Assembly (NCBI GenBank): GCA_900498245.1
Contig: LS998015.1
Location: 410,028-435,880, forward strand
Origin: Candidatus Zixiibacteriota bacterium
GTDB taxonomy: Bacteria; Zixibacteria; MSB-5A5; GN15; PGXB01
Length of the DNA stretch: 25,853 nt
Direction: 5' to 3'
The translations under genes were made by a program, and so were the position numbers. Position 1 is the stretch's first letter. Each line of letters opens with the position of its first letter. The notes under the pieces were generated by a model. That model had not been told where the DNA came from and ran no database searches. It saw only the letters and a list, made by a program, of their open reading frames with translations. Of the stretch, positions 15,224-22,722 are shown piece by piece.

Positions 15224-17650
15224 ATGAAGAAAATGAAAATAGTAATATTTCTGGTGATTTCAATAATTTTGGCCGGTGCGGCCGTCGGAGAAGCGATTCC
15301 CGATTATTATTCGCGGTATTTTTATCTGATGGCTCCGCCCGGTGCTTTTCAGTATGGGCTGGATGGTTATGTCAATCCGGCCAATCTGGCTTTTCTGAAG
15401 GCAGGCGAATCCCGGTTTTTCTGGTCGACCGAGGGGGTTAAAGCGCGGTCGTTTGAAAATTGGGGATTCGTGACGGCGGTGCCATCGCTCGGTTTCGGGA
15501 TGGAGCATCAAAGACTTCCGGTGGGGCATGTCAATGATTATCGGATATCGCTCGCCGGCGGCAATGACGGGGGTGCAATTGGAATGGCCTACGGATGGTC
15601 GTCCGGTGATTATGCGGCGCCGCGGAGAGAGAGACTGCTTTCGATTGGAGGAATATCGCGCCCGAACAGGTACTTGTCACTGGGGCTTTTGGGGAATTTT
15701 TCGGTTCAGAGCCCGGGACGGGAAGGGGTGGCCGAGATAGGAATCAGACCGCTCGGCGATGCCAGATTGACGTTGTTTGCCGATGGGGCGTGGATGAGGG
15801 GAAATAAATTCAAAGATTCGCCCTGGAGCGCCGGGGCGGCGGTGGAACTATCGCCCGGGATCGGCATTGTCGGAAGGTATTTCGACAGCAAGGCCTTTAC
15901 GCTGGGATTATCGATAGACTTCGGGCATCTGGGAATCAGCGGACAGGGGCATTACGATAATAATCAGAAATTATCCGGATATACTTATTCGGTTCGCGCG
16001 GGGGGACTTCAGCCAAGCATTTTCAACACCCTGGGGGAGAAGGACAACAAGTTTGTTCCGATCAGTCTGAAAGGATTGGTGGAATATCAGAAGTACGCCC
16101 TGTTTGACGATCAGTCGCTCCGTTTTATGGATATCCTGAAGAATATAAGAGCGGCGGTCGATGATCCCCGGATTGGCATCATTGCTCTCAATCTTTCGGG
16201 GTTGCGGATATATCCTGAAAATGCCTGGGAAATCAGGGAGGAGCTGAAGCGGGCGCAAACGGCCGGGAAAAAGGTCGTGATATTTTTCGATAATGCCGGC
16301 ATGACCGGATATTATCTGGCCTCGGCGGCCGATCTGGTCGTGATGGACCCGCAGGGGAGTCTCACCCTGTACGGTTATGCTATAAGCAAGACTTATTTTC
16401 GGGGGACGCTTGATAAACTGGGGCTCGGTTTCGATGAGTGGCGCTTCTTCAAGTACAAATCGGCGGTTGAGGTTCTCAGCCGGGACAAGATGTCGGAAGC
16501 CGACAGCGCCCAAAACCAGGTTTATGTCGATGACTGGTATGAGAGCACGCGCGCCGATATTTGTCAATCCCGCGGGCTTTCCGCCGACAGTTTTGACAGT
16601 TTAATCAATAATCAGGCCTACTTTATGCCGGATATGGCGGTTAAGGCGGGACTGGTCGATACATTGGCGCGCTGGTCAGATATCGAGAGAATCCTTTGGA
16701 ACGAAACCGGTAATTATTTTGGTGCGGTTTCGACGGAGGCGCTTCTGCCCAACGCCCTGCCCCCGGTGCATTGGGGTCTGCGTCCGCAAATTGCAGTGGT
16801 GTATGGCTTGGGCGACTGCGCCATGGATACCGGCATTAAAGCGCGGCGTCTGGAACAGGTTTTTTTGGGTCTGGCCGGAAATCGGAATGTCAAAGCGGTG
16901 GTGTTCCGGGTCGATTCGCCGGGAGGCGACGGCATGGCGAGTGATATAGTCGCCGAAGCGTTGAAAAGATGTGCTCAAGAAAAGCCGGTGATAGTCAGCC
17001 AGGGGCAGGTGGCCGGTTCGGGAGGATACTGGATTTCGATGTACGGGACACAAATTCTGGCCGGGCCGAGCACGATAACCGGCTCGATTGGAGTAATCGG
17101 CGGCTGGCTTTATGATAAGGGATTAGCGCAGAAATTGGGGATGACTTCTGATCATGTCAAAAGGGGCAAACATGCCGATCTGGGACTGGGAGTCATCCTG
17201 CCGTTTGTAGGTTATCAGGTTCCGGCTCGAGATCTGACGCAAGAGGAATATGCCAAAATGGAGGGCTTTATCAAGGAGTACTATGATGGTTTTGTCGGCA
17301 AAGTGGCTGAAGGAAGAAAATTGAGTATCGATTCGGTGCGGTCGATTGCCGAGGGTCATTTTTATTCCGGAATCGAGGGAAAGAAGTTGGGGCTGGTAGA
17401 TGAAATCGGAGGATTGGAGAATGCGATCGATCTGGCGAAAAGCGAGGCCGGAATTGCCCCTGATGAGGAAATTGACATAATAGAAATATCGAAATACAAA
17501 GGTCTTTTCAATTTTCCTTGGAGAATCCCATCGCTTCCGACCGGCGTGCAAAATAATTCAGTCTATAACTATCTGAAGAAGGTTTGTGAGCAGCCAGGTC
17601 AGCCGCTTCCGATGATGCTCCCGGGGACATATCCCGAAATCAGCCGGTAG
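15224..17650 (+). CDS. sppA: Signal peptide peptidase SppA-like S49 protease with an N-terminal beta-barrel domain
   Basis: The 808-aa protein has a signal peptide (1-24), then a ~255-residue region of alternating hydrophobic/polar strands with a 'DGYVNPANLAFL' motif like those at the start of FadL/PorV-type outer-membrane barrels, then two S49 domains. The first (~280-520) contains 'FKYKSAVE', where Lys412 matches the catalytic lysine of E. coli SppA. The second (~525-740) contains 'FRVDSPGGDG' and 'VAGSGGYW', where Ser599 matches the nucleophile, then 'GSIGVIGG'. The peptidase half is like long-form SppA; the barrel-like half is not part of it. GGAGGA lies 3 nt before the ATG at 15224. An amidotransferase gene follows after 11 nt. 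If the barrel is real, the protease would be at the outer membrane rather than the inner one (inference). Confidence 0.88.
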   Translation: MKKMKIVIFLVISIILAGAAVGEAIPDYYSRYFYLMAPPGAFQYGLDGYVNPANLAFLKAGESRFFWSTEGVKARSFENWGFVTAVPSLGFGMEHQRLPVGHVNDYRISLAGGNDGGAIGMAYGWSSGDYAAPRRERLLSIGGISRPNRYLSLGLLGNFSVQSPGREGVAEIGIRPLGDARLTLFADGAWMRGNKFKDSPWSAGAAVELSPGIGIVGRYFDSKAFTLGLSIDFGHLGISGQGHYDNNQKLSGYTYSVRAGGLQPSIFNTLGEKDNKFVPISLKGLVEYQKYALFDDQSLRFMDILKNIRAAVDDPRIGIIALNLSGLRIYPENAWEIREELKRAQTAGKKVVIFFDNAGMTGYYLASAADLVVMDPQGSLTLYGYAISKTYFRGTLDKLGLGFDEWRFFKYKSAVEVLSRDKMSEADSAQNQVYVDDWYESTRADICQSRGLSADSFDSLINNQAYFMPDMAVKAGLVDTLARWSDIERILWNETGNYFGAVSTEALLPNALPPVHWGLRPQIAVVYGLGDCAMDTGIKARRLEQVFLGLAGNRNVKAVVFRVDSPGGDGMASDIVAEALKRCAQEKPVIVSQGQVAGSGGYWISMYGTQILAGPSTITGSIGVIGGWLYDKGLAQKLGMTSDHVKRGKHADLGLGVILPFVGYQVPARDLTQEEYAKMEGFIKEYYDGFVGKVAEGRKLSIDSVRSIAEGHFYSGIEGKKLGLVDEIGGLENAIDLAKSEAGIAPDEEIDIIEISKYKGLFNFPWRIPSLPTGVQNNSVYNYLKKVCEQPGQPLPMMLPGTYPEISR

Positions 17651-17661
17651 AGGGCAGAATT

Positions 17662-18372
17662 ATGAGGATGCATTATTTGCAGCATGTTCCATATGAGTCG
17701 CCGGCCGGGATTCTGACCTGGGCGGAGGAGAAAAGACTCAAAATAACAAGGACCGCCCTTTATGAACCGGCACCTTATCCGAGCGTGGAGACCTTTGACT
17801 GGCTGGTGATTATGGGGGGGCCGATGAATATTTATGAGGAAGCCAAGTATCCTCGGTTGACGGAGGAAAAGAGATTTATAGAAAAAGCGATTAAGGCGGA
17901 AAAGATGATTCTCGGGATCTGCCTGGGAGCGCAGTTGCTCGCCGATTTGCTTGGTGGCCCGGTCAGCCGCAATAAAAACCGTGAAATAGGGTGGTTCCCG
18001 GTAATGCTGACCGAGAGGGGCAAGAAGTCACCGGTTTTCGGGAATTTGCCGGCGGAATTTATAACCTTCCATTGGCATTCCGACACGTTTGCACTTCCCC
18101 CGGGGGCGATACACCTGGCCGCCAGCGAGGCCTGCTTCAATCAGGGCTTCAGTTACGGCAAAAATATACTGGGACTGCAGTTTCACCCGGAGATGCGCCG
18201 AAACGACATTGCCGAAATCGTGGAACGAACCCGGGACCAACTGGTGATAGATAAATTTATTCAGCCCGAAGAGGCGCTGTTGAATGCCGATGAAAATTTC
18301 AAATCGATGACAGAGTGGCTGCCGATGATGCTGGCGAATTTTCTGAGAGCAAATGGGTATCGCGCGGAATAG
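17662..18372 (+). CDS. Class I glutamine amidotransferase (type 1 GATase)
   Basis: A cytoplasmic 236-aa protein. The triad is visible: Cys87 in the nucleophile elbow 'GICLGAQLLA', His175 and Glu177 in 'LQFHPEM'. It also has 'LVIMGGPMNIYEE' as oxyanion-side loop. This type (GMP-synthase-like stand-alone GATase) hydrolyses glutamine or removes gamma-glutamyl groups; its acceptor is unknown. The ATG lies 11 nt after the SppA-like stop with only a weak GAGG ahead, so translation is probably coupled. It ends 18 nt from the convergent Smr gene. Confidence 0.88.
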   Translation: MRMHYLQHVPYESPAGILTWAEEKRLKITRTALYEPAPYPSVETFDWLVIMGGPMNIYEEAKYPRLTEEKRFIEKAIKAEKMILGICLGAQLLADLLGGPVSRNKNREIGWFPVMLTERGKKSPVFGNLPAEFITFHWHSDTFALPPGAIHLAASEACFNQGFSYGKNILGLQFHPEMRRNDIAEIVERTRDQLVIDKFIQPEEALLNADENFKSMTEWLPMMLANFLRANGYRAE

Positions 18373-18390
18373 ATAATTAAATTAATGATT

Positions 18391-18678
18391 TCAATCGTTC
18401 TTTTTCAATTGCACCAAGGTCGCCCCCCAGGATGAGCCCGGTTCCGGGTCAAGGCGAAACGATTGCACAGACGGGTGCTTTTTCAAAATCGAATGAACGA
18501 TGGTTCTGAGGACGCCGGTCCCTTTGCCGTGGATGATACGAATATTGAGGATATTCTTCTCCAGACAGGCGTCGATATAGTCGGGTATAAGGGTCTTGAC
18601 CTCTTTGGGGCTGAAGGTATGGAGGTCGAGAATGCCGTCGATGGGCAATTCAAAATAATCCCCGGATTTCTCATTCAT
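18391..18678 (-). CDS. Small Smr-domain protein
   Basis: A 95-aa stand-alone Smr domain, the small MutS-related nuclease module. The two family motifs are present: 'ILDLHTF' (the LDLH block) and 'IIHGKGTGVLR' (the HGKG.G.LR block), followed by 'GSSWGATLVQL'. Smr proteins nick or cleave DNA or RNA, and some act on stalled ribosomes (established knowledge). I prefer the ATG at 18676-18678; a TTG at 18714 would add 12 residues. Neither has a good Shine-Dalgarno sequence, so the start is uncertain. It lies downstream of the response regulator and HflX on the same strand. Confidence 0.85.
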   Translation of the reverse strand: MNEKSGDYFELPIDGILDLHTFSPKEVKTLIPDYIDACLEKNILNIRIIHGKGTGVLRTIVHSILKKHPSVQSFRLDPEPGSSWGATLVQLKKND

Positions 18679-18753
18679 AGCAGAGAATAAAAGCCTGAAA
18701 TTACTATTCTGCAAGATTAATGAAAAAGGATTTTGCGGAATGAAAATCGATTC

Positions 18754-19110
18754 TTAAAGCAATTCAGTGAGAAGGCGTTCGATATCGGCCATCATGAACG
18801 GTTTGTTGAGAAAACCGTCGGCTATGTTTTTGACGATATCGGACCCGACTTCATCGACGGAATATCCGGAAATCAGGACGACGGGGAGTTTCGGCTGGCG
18901 TTCTTTGATATTTTGCAGGAGTTCAAGGCCCGACATGCGGGGCATTCTCATATCGGTAATAACCATGGCGATTTCGTTTTTGCCGATCTTATCGAGGGCG
19001 TCGTGACCGTCGGTGGCGCGAATGGCGTCATAATGAAAAACTTCCAGCATTTCTGCCAGAAGGCTCGACATATTGGGGTTATCATCGACAATCAGAATAG
19101 TCTTAGCCAT
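18754..19110 (-). CDS. Single-domain response regulator (CheY-like receiver)
   Basis: A 118-aa receiver domain with no output domain. Key residues are Asp9-Asp10 ('LIVDDNP'), phosphoacceptor Asp53 ('VITDMRMPRMSG'), Ser81 ('LISGYS') and Lys103 ('NKPF'). Such proteins pass phosphate within phosphorelays or act through protein contacts. AAGGAAC lies just before the ATG. It is 40 nt downstream of hflX and no histidine kinase is adjacent, so its partner is elsewhere. Confidence 0.93.
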   Translation of the reverse strand: MAKTILIVDDNPNMSSLLAEMLEVFHYDAIRATDGHDALDKIGKNEIAMVITDMRMPRMSGLELLQNIKERQPKLPVVLISGYSVDEVGSDIVKNIADGFLNKPFMMADIERLLTELL

Positions 19111-19150
19111 AGTTCCTTCTTATACAATAATATAATTCGGCAGAACGGGG

Positions 19151-20257
19151 CTATTCTTTAGTCATTTGTGCGGAAAAAAGTTTCAGGCGATCGGAGAGTT
19201 CATCGCGGAGAGCGTCGAGGCCCTCGCCGGTAACGGCGGAGACATAAAAAGTCCGGGCCTTATCCTCATTATGAGAGCGGTCGGCGATACCGAGGTCAAT
19301 TTTGTTAAGGACGGTCAGGGAATCGATGCGAGTGGCGCCAATTTCCTCAAGAACCTGCTCGGTCTGGGTTATTTTTTCCCGGTAGTAGGGGTCGGAAATA
19401 TCTATCACTTTCAGAAGGAGATCCGAATAGGCGGCTTCTTCCAGGGTGGACATAAAAGACGCCACCAATTGATGAGGCAGTTTTTTGATGAAACCGACGG
19501 TGTCGGTGAAAATTATTTTTTCCGGGTAGCCGGCCGACATGACGCGGGTGGTGGAATCGAGGGTAGTGAAGAGACGGTTTTCGACTTTGACATCGGATTT
19601 TGTCAGGGCGTTGAAAAGGGTCGATTTGCCGGCATTGGTGTATCCGATGAGGGCCACTTTGAATAATTTCTGACGGGCCTTGCGCTGTGTTTCCCGCTGT
19701 TGACCGAGCCGCTTGATTTCGTCTTTAAGATGGGCGATTTTCTTACGAATTCGGCGCCGGTCGGTTTCCAACTGGGTTTCGCCGGGCCCCTTGGTACCGA
19801 TACCACCGTACTGGCGGCTGAAGTGGGTCCAGGCCCCGGCCAGGCGGGGAAGGGTATATTCCAGTTGCGCCAGTTCCACCTGCATCTTGGCGGCGGCCGT
19901 TTTGGCGTGAAGGGCAAAGATATCGAGAATCAGGATTGAACGATCAATGACCTTGACATGAAAGGCCTCTTCGAGATTGCGCTGTTGGGCCGGGGAAAGG
20001 GGATCATCAAATATTACCAGATTAATACCGTCATCGGCGATCTCCTCTTTCAATTTATCTACGAGTCCGCGGCCGATATAATAGGCGGGGTCGGGAACGC
20101 GGGTCTGAAGAATTTTTTTTCTAACGGCCGCTCCGGCCGAGACCGCAAGTTCCTCCAATTCATCGAGCGAAGCATTAGTCTCGACTTTATTCAGCGATGA
20201 TTTGGCCAGAGCAATAAGGCAGGCACGTTCCGCATCTTTTTGATTGAATGGGGCCAT
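19151..20257 (-). CDS. hflX: GTPase HflX
   Basis: A ribosome-associated GTPase that splits stalled or heat-damaged ribosomes. The 368 residues show the HflX-specific domain with 'DRSILILDIFALHAKTAAAK' (105-124) and 'GGIGTKGPGETQLETDRRR' (151-169), then the G domain: G1 'GYTNAGKST' (205-213), G3 'DTVG' (252-255) and G4 'NKID'. The size is typical, without the long C-terminal extension of E. coli HflX. The ATG at 20255-20257 has no Shine-Dalgarno sequence; TATTAT sits only 9 nt upstream, so a leaderless message is possible. A response regulator gene follows after 40 nt, and an Smr gene after that. Confidence 0.95.
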   Translation of the reverse strand: MAPFNQKDAERACLIALAKSSLNKVETNASLDELEELAVSAGAAVRKKILQTRVPDPAYYIGRGLVDKLKEEIADDGINLVIFDDPLSPAQQRNLEEAFHVKVIDRSILILDIFALHAKTAAAKMQVELAQLEYTLPRLAGAWTHFSRQYGGIGTKGPGETQLETDRRRIRKKIAHLKDEIKRLGQQRETQRKARQKLFKVALIGYTNAGKSTLFNALTKSDVKVENRLFTTLDSTTRVMSAGYPEKIIFTDTVGFIKKLPHQLVASFMSTLEEAAYSDLLLKVIDISDPYYREKITQTEQVLEEIGATRIDSLTVLNKIDLGIADRSHNEDKARTFYVSAVTGEGLDALRDELSDRLKLFSAQMTKE

Positions 20258-20307
20258 AGGGGCAATATAATAAATAAACCCGGAGGCGAAAGAAGGTGAT
20301 TTTCGAC

Positions 20308-20348
20308 GAAAAAAATTAACCCCTGTTCCGGATAATCCGGGACAGGGG
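20308..20348 (-). terminator. Strong intrinsic terminator of the small secreted-protein gene
   Basis: A 13-bp stem (20320-20332 with 20336-20348, one G-U pair) with a 3-nt loop. The A-run at 20309-20315 gives a T-run after the stem on the minus strand. It lies between the 20382 gene and hflX, so hflX needs its own promoter. Confidence 0.9.
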
Positions 20349-20381
20349 CTTGAGGCGTATTGGATCTATATGAATACGGAG

Positions 20382-20777
20382 TTACCGTCCACCCTTACAG
20401 TCTCTGAGCCATACCCGATCCTGAGTCACTTCGCCCTTCCCCTTGGCGGAAATATCTTCGTTGTACCGGGTACGATTCTGATAGGTATATTCCTGATTCG
20501 GGGAAATTTTGCCGCCGGGGCCAAAGCCGGTGCCATCCAGAGGGCGGGTATAATCAGGATCAAGCCCATTGGGGATACCGTCACCGTCGGCGTCACGGAA
20601 CCACATAAATCCGTTAAAAATCTGATACATATGTGTCTGCGGCGCAGTCGGGCCGACACCGGTCAGGCGGAATTGTCTCAGCCACGAAAAGGCGTTGCCC
20701 TCGCCGGCTGAGGCCGGGGCGCTGACAGCAAGAATGATTATCCCCATCATTACGGCTGTGATAAGAGCTTTCTTCAT
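20382..20777 (-). CDS. Small secreted protein with a DxDGDGIPN calcium-loop-like motif
   Basis: The family is not one I can name. The 131-aa protein has a signal peptide (1-24: 'KKALITAVMMGIIILAVSAP', ending 'ASA') and a central 'RDADGDGIPNGLDPD' (61-75). The latter resembles the Asp-rich calcium-binding loops of thrombospondin type 3 repeats. The rest is polar with many Gly, Arg and Tyr and a single cysteine (in 'RDCKGGR', near the end). I chose the ATG at 20775-20777 because AAAGGAG lies 7-8 nt upstream; the frame extends 14 codons further without support. It is monocistronic with its own strong terminator. A role at the cell surface is likely; nothing more specific is visible. Confidence 0.8.
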   Translation of the reverse strand: MKKALITAVMMGIIILAVSAPASAGEGNAFSWLRQFRLTGVGPTAPQTHMYQIFNGFMWFRDADGDGIPNGLDPDYTRPLDGTGFGPGGKISPNQEYTYQNRTRYNEDISAKGKGEVTQDRVWLRDCKGGR

Positions 20778-20964
20778 TTTCAGTCTCCTTTCTGCTTGAG
20801 AGGCTTGTCGACCTCTCACCGGACAATAACAAACTCTGTGCCGGGTTCGAAATTGTCCTCTAATTCCTTGTCATTTTGGCGGTTATCCTATGCCGTGGGT
20901 TTTCTTCCCAATCCGATATGTACCGATTCGTCCATTTTTATTTCTGGCTGGTACACCGGGCCAA

Positions 20965-20993
20965 TTGCCGGTACAACCGCGGCGATATATATA
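20965..20993 (+). promoter_or_regulatory. Possible promoter of the membrane-protein/lipoprotein pair
   Basis: TTGCCG (20965-20970) and TATATA (20988-20993) are 17 nt apart. The start would be near 21000, ~100 nt before the ATG at 21098. The rest of 20778-21097 shows only the divergent leader of the small secreted-protein gene and no further gene. Confidence 0.4.
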
Positions 20994-21097
20994 AGAGAAG
21001 GGGCCGGGAATTTTCCGTTCAGGAGAGATAGATATTGCCTAAAAAATGAACATATCGTTATTTGATGGGTCAGGAAGGAAGATTCTATAAGGCGGAT

Positions 21098-21667
21098 ATG
21101 AAGAAAATAAAGGACCTTACGAAATTTTTGACCCCTTCGGGGGCCGGGATTGCGATAATCTGCTTTTTTCTGCCCTGGGTTAGAGTATCATGCGGGACGG
21201 TGACGGTGGAAGCCTCGGGCGCCCGCATCGGGGGAATTTTCTGGGCAGTGTTGGGGGTATCCATAATAATGCTTCTATCATTCTTTTATTTCTGGAAAAA
21301 AAGGGATATGGTGACAATGCGCCTGGTGGCGCTTATCGGCGGACTGTTCTCATTGATGGTCATGATTTACCGATTTATCGATGCCTTCGGCGGCGACGCC
21401 TCGAATATAAAGATCTCCGATGTCGGTGCGACGGTGCGGTACGGCGCCTGGGGGGAATTTTTCGGTTTTATCCTGGCGATGCTGGGGACCGTTTTCATGG
21501 TAGAGGACAGAAAAGCGCCCAATGCCGGGAGCGCGGAGACCGGTTCAAAACCAAACCTAGCGGCGCGCCACAAGTTCCCATATTTGCTCGGACGGAAACC
21601 TGATGATGATGCTATTCCCCATCTGTCAGAATCCGACAATCAGCTTCAGAAACAGGATGAAAACTAG
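21098..21667 (+). CDS. Four-helix inner-membrane protein of unknown function
   Basis: A 189-aa protein with four predicted membrane segments ('GAGIAIICFFLPWVRVSC', 'GIFWAVLGVSIIMLLSFFYF', 'RLVALIGGLFSLMVMIYRF', 'GEFFGFILAMLGTVFMV') and a charged ~50-residue cytoplasmic-looking tail. The 'FLPWVRVSCG' first helix occurs in many small uncharacterised membrane proteins. The start is uncertain: ATG 21098 has only a weak GGCGG ahead, and an ATG at 21065 would add 11 residues with no better site. Its stop overlaps the lipoprotein start by 11 nt, so the two are co-translated. Confidence 0.75.
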   Translation: MKKIKDLTKFLTPSGAGIAIICFFLPWVRVSCGTVTVEASGARIGGIFWAVLGVSIIMLLSFFYFWKKRDMVTMRLVALIGGLFSLMVMIYRFIDAFGGDASNIKISDVGATVRYGAWGEFFGFILAMLGTVFMVEDRKAPNAGSAETGSKPNLAARHKFPYLLGRKPDDDAIPHLSESDNQLQKQDEN

Positions 21668-22157
21668 AATCTTCGTCTATCCGGCAATTTTAATTCTCAG
21701 CGCGACGGCCTGTCTGCCGCCGGCGATATATTACGGGACGACGGATGACAGGTATCATCAATTAAAAAGCGATCAGAATCATGTTTTTGTGGGGATGTAC
21801 GACGGCATCAACACCGAGGTGCGACTCTGGGGGCGGATCACCGGCAGGGGGGGAGTCAGTTTACGAATAACGAATACCGGGTACGACGAAGTGTCGTATC
21901 TGATGACACAATTGACAGCCAAGAGCGACAATGGAGAGTATGCGGTCGCCGGTTTTCATCTTTTGGGGGAGAAGTGGTATCCCGATAATATTTGCAGATT
22001 AAAGAAGAATGAGACGGTGGATATTATATATGAATTAATGCTGGATGAGAGCAGTAAGGAGCCACCGCCGGTAATCCAATTGAATCCGGGGAAAATAGAT
22101 ATCGGTTCCGACGGAAGATCAATTTCATTGGGTGAAATCGTATTCAGGCGGCAGTAA
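21657..22157 (+). CDS. Putative lipoprotein
   Basis: The 166-aa product begins with a lipoprotein signal, 'KTRIFVYPAILILSATAC', where Cys19 would be lipidated. The mature part looks beta-rich ('EVRLWGRITGRGGVSLRITN', 'VSYLMTQLTAKS') and ends 'SISLGEIVFRRQ'. No known domain is evident. I chose the ATG at 21657, which overlaps the stop of the membrane-protein gene, because the lipobox then falls at the right distance; the frame is open further upstream but only inside that gene. The pair probably works together at the envelope. It converges on the ferredoxin gene with a 14-nt gap. Confidence 0.75.
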   Translation: MKTRIFVYPAILILSATACLPPAIYYGTTDDRYHQLKSDQNHVFVGMYDGINTEVRLWGRITGRGGVSLRITNTGYDEVSYLMTQLTAKSDNGEYAVAGFHLLGEKWYPDNICRLKKNETVDIIYELMLDESSKEPPPVIQLNPGKIDIGSDGRSISLGEIVFRRQ

Positions 22158-22171
22158 GGCAGTTTTGGAAT

Positions 22172-22510
22172 TTATGATTCAGTCGGGTTGGGGTCAAAGA
22201 GATCGCGCTTGTTTTGGACCTGACTGAATTGTTCCGATTCGGGGAGAGGTTCCTTTTTCGATTTTATCACCGGCCACTTTTTGGCATAGACGGCGTTGAT
22301 TTCGGCATAATCGAGCCATTCCACGGGCAGTTCCTCGTCGGAATAAATCGCCCCGACCGGACACTCATCGACGCAGAGGCGGCAATCGATACAGACTTTG
22401 GGGTCGATGACCACCATGTTCTTCCCCTCGTGGAAAGCGTTAACGGGACAGACCTCGGCGCAATCGGTGTTTTTACATTTAATGCAGGGATCGGCGACTA
22501 TATAGGCCAT
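22172..22510 (-). CDS. fdxA: FdxA-type 7Fe ferredoxin
   Basis: A small electron carrier, 112 aa. The cysteine pattern is Cys9-x2-Cys12-x4-Cys17-x3-Cys21-Pro and Cys40-x2-Cys43-x2-Cys46-x3-Cys50-Pro. This matches Azotobacter-type ferredoxin I, which holds one [3Fe-4S] and one [4Fe-4S] cluster. The C-terminal extension ('YSDEELP', 'LNAVYAKKWPVI'-like block, 'KKEPLP') is also that of the family. AAGGA lies 9 nt before the ATG. It is monocistronic here; no partner reductase is adjacent. Confidence 0.93.
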   Translation of the reverse strand: MAYIVADPCIKCKNTDCAEVCPVNAFHEGKNMVVIDPKVCIDCRLCVDECPVGAIYSDEELPVEWLDYAEINAVYAKKWPVIKSKKEPLPESEQFSQVQNKRDLFDPNPTES

Positions 22511-22622
22511 TAATTATGTCCTTCTTCAAACTTCTTATATTTATCCACAAATTTGGTCTTTGCCGGATATTACGCAAGTGGCATATATTTTTTGTAAATT
22601 ATTTTTGATTTTTATTAACGAC

Positions 22623-22648
22623 AACGGCGGGTCGGTAGACCCGCCGTT
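22623..22648 (-). terminator. Hairpin after the VWA gene, likely terminator
   Basis: AACGGCGGGTC (22623-22633), loop GGTA, GACCCGCCGTT (22638-22648): a perfect 11-bp stem. On the minus strand it is followed by GTCGTTAATAAAAATC, only moderately T-rich. It lies 75 nt beyond the VWA stop, so it most likely ends that operon. Confidence 0.6.
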
Positions 22649-22722
22649 TCAGGATGATATTTACTGCCCTGCACTCTTAATTTTAGGTGTCCGCAGATGC
22701 CCAGAAAAGGTTCGACTCAAAT

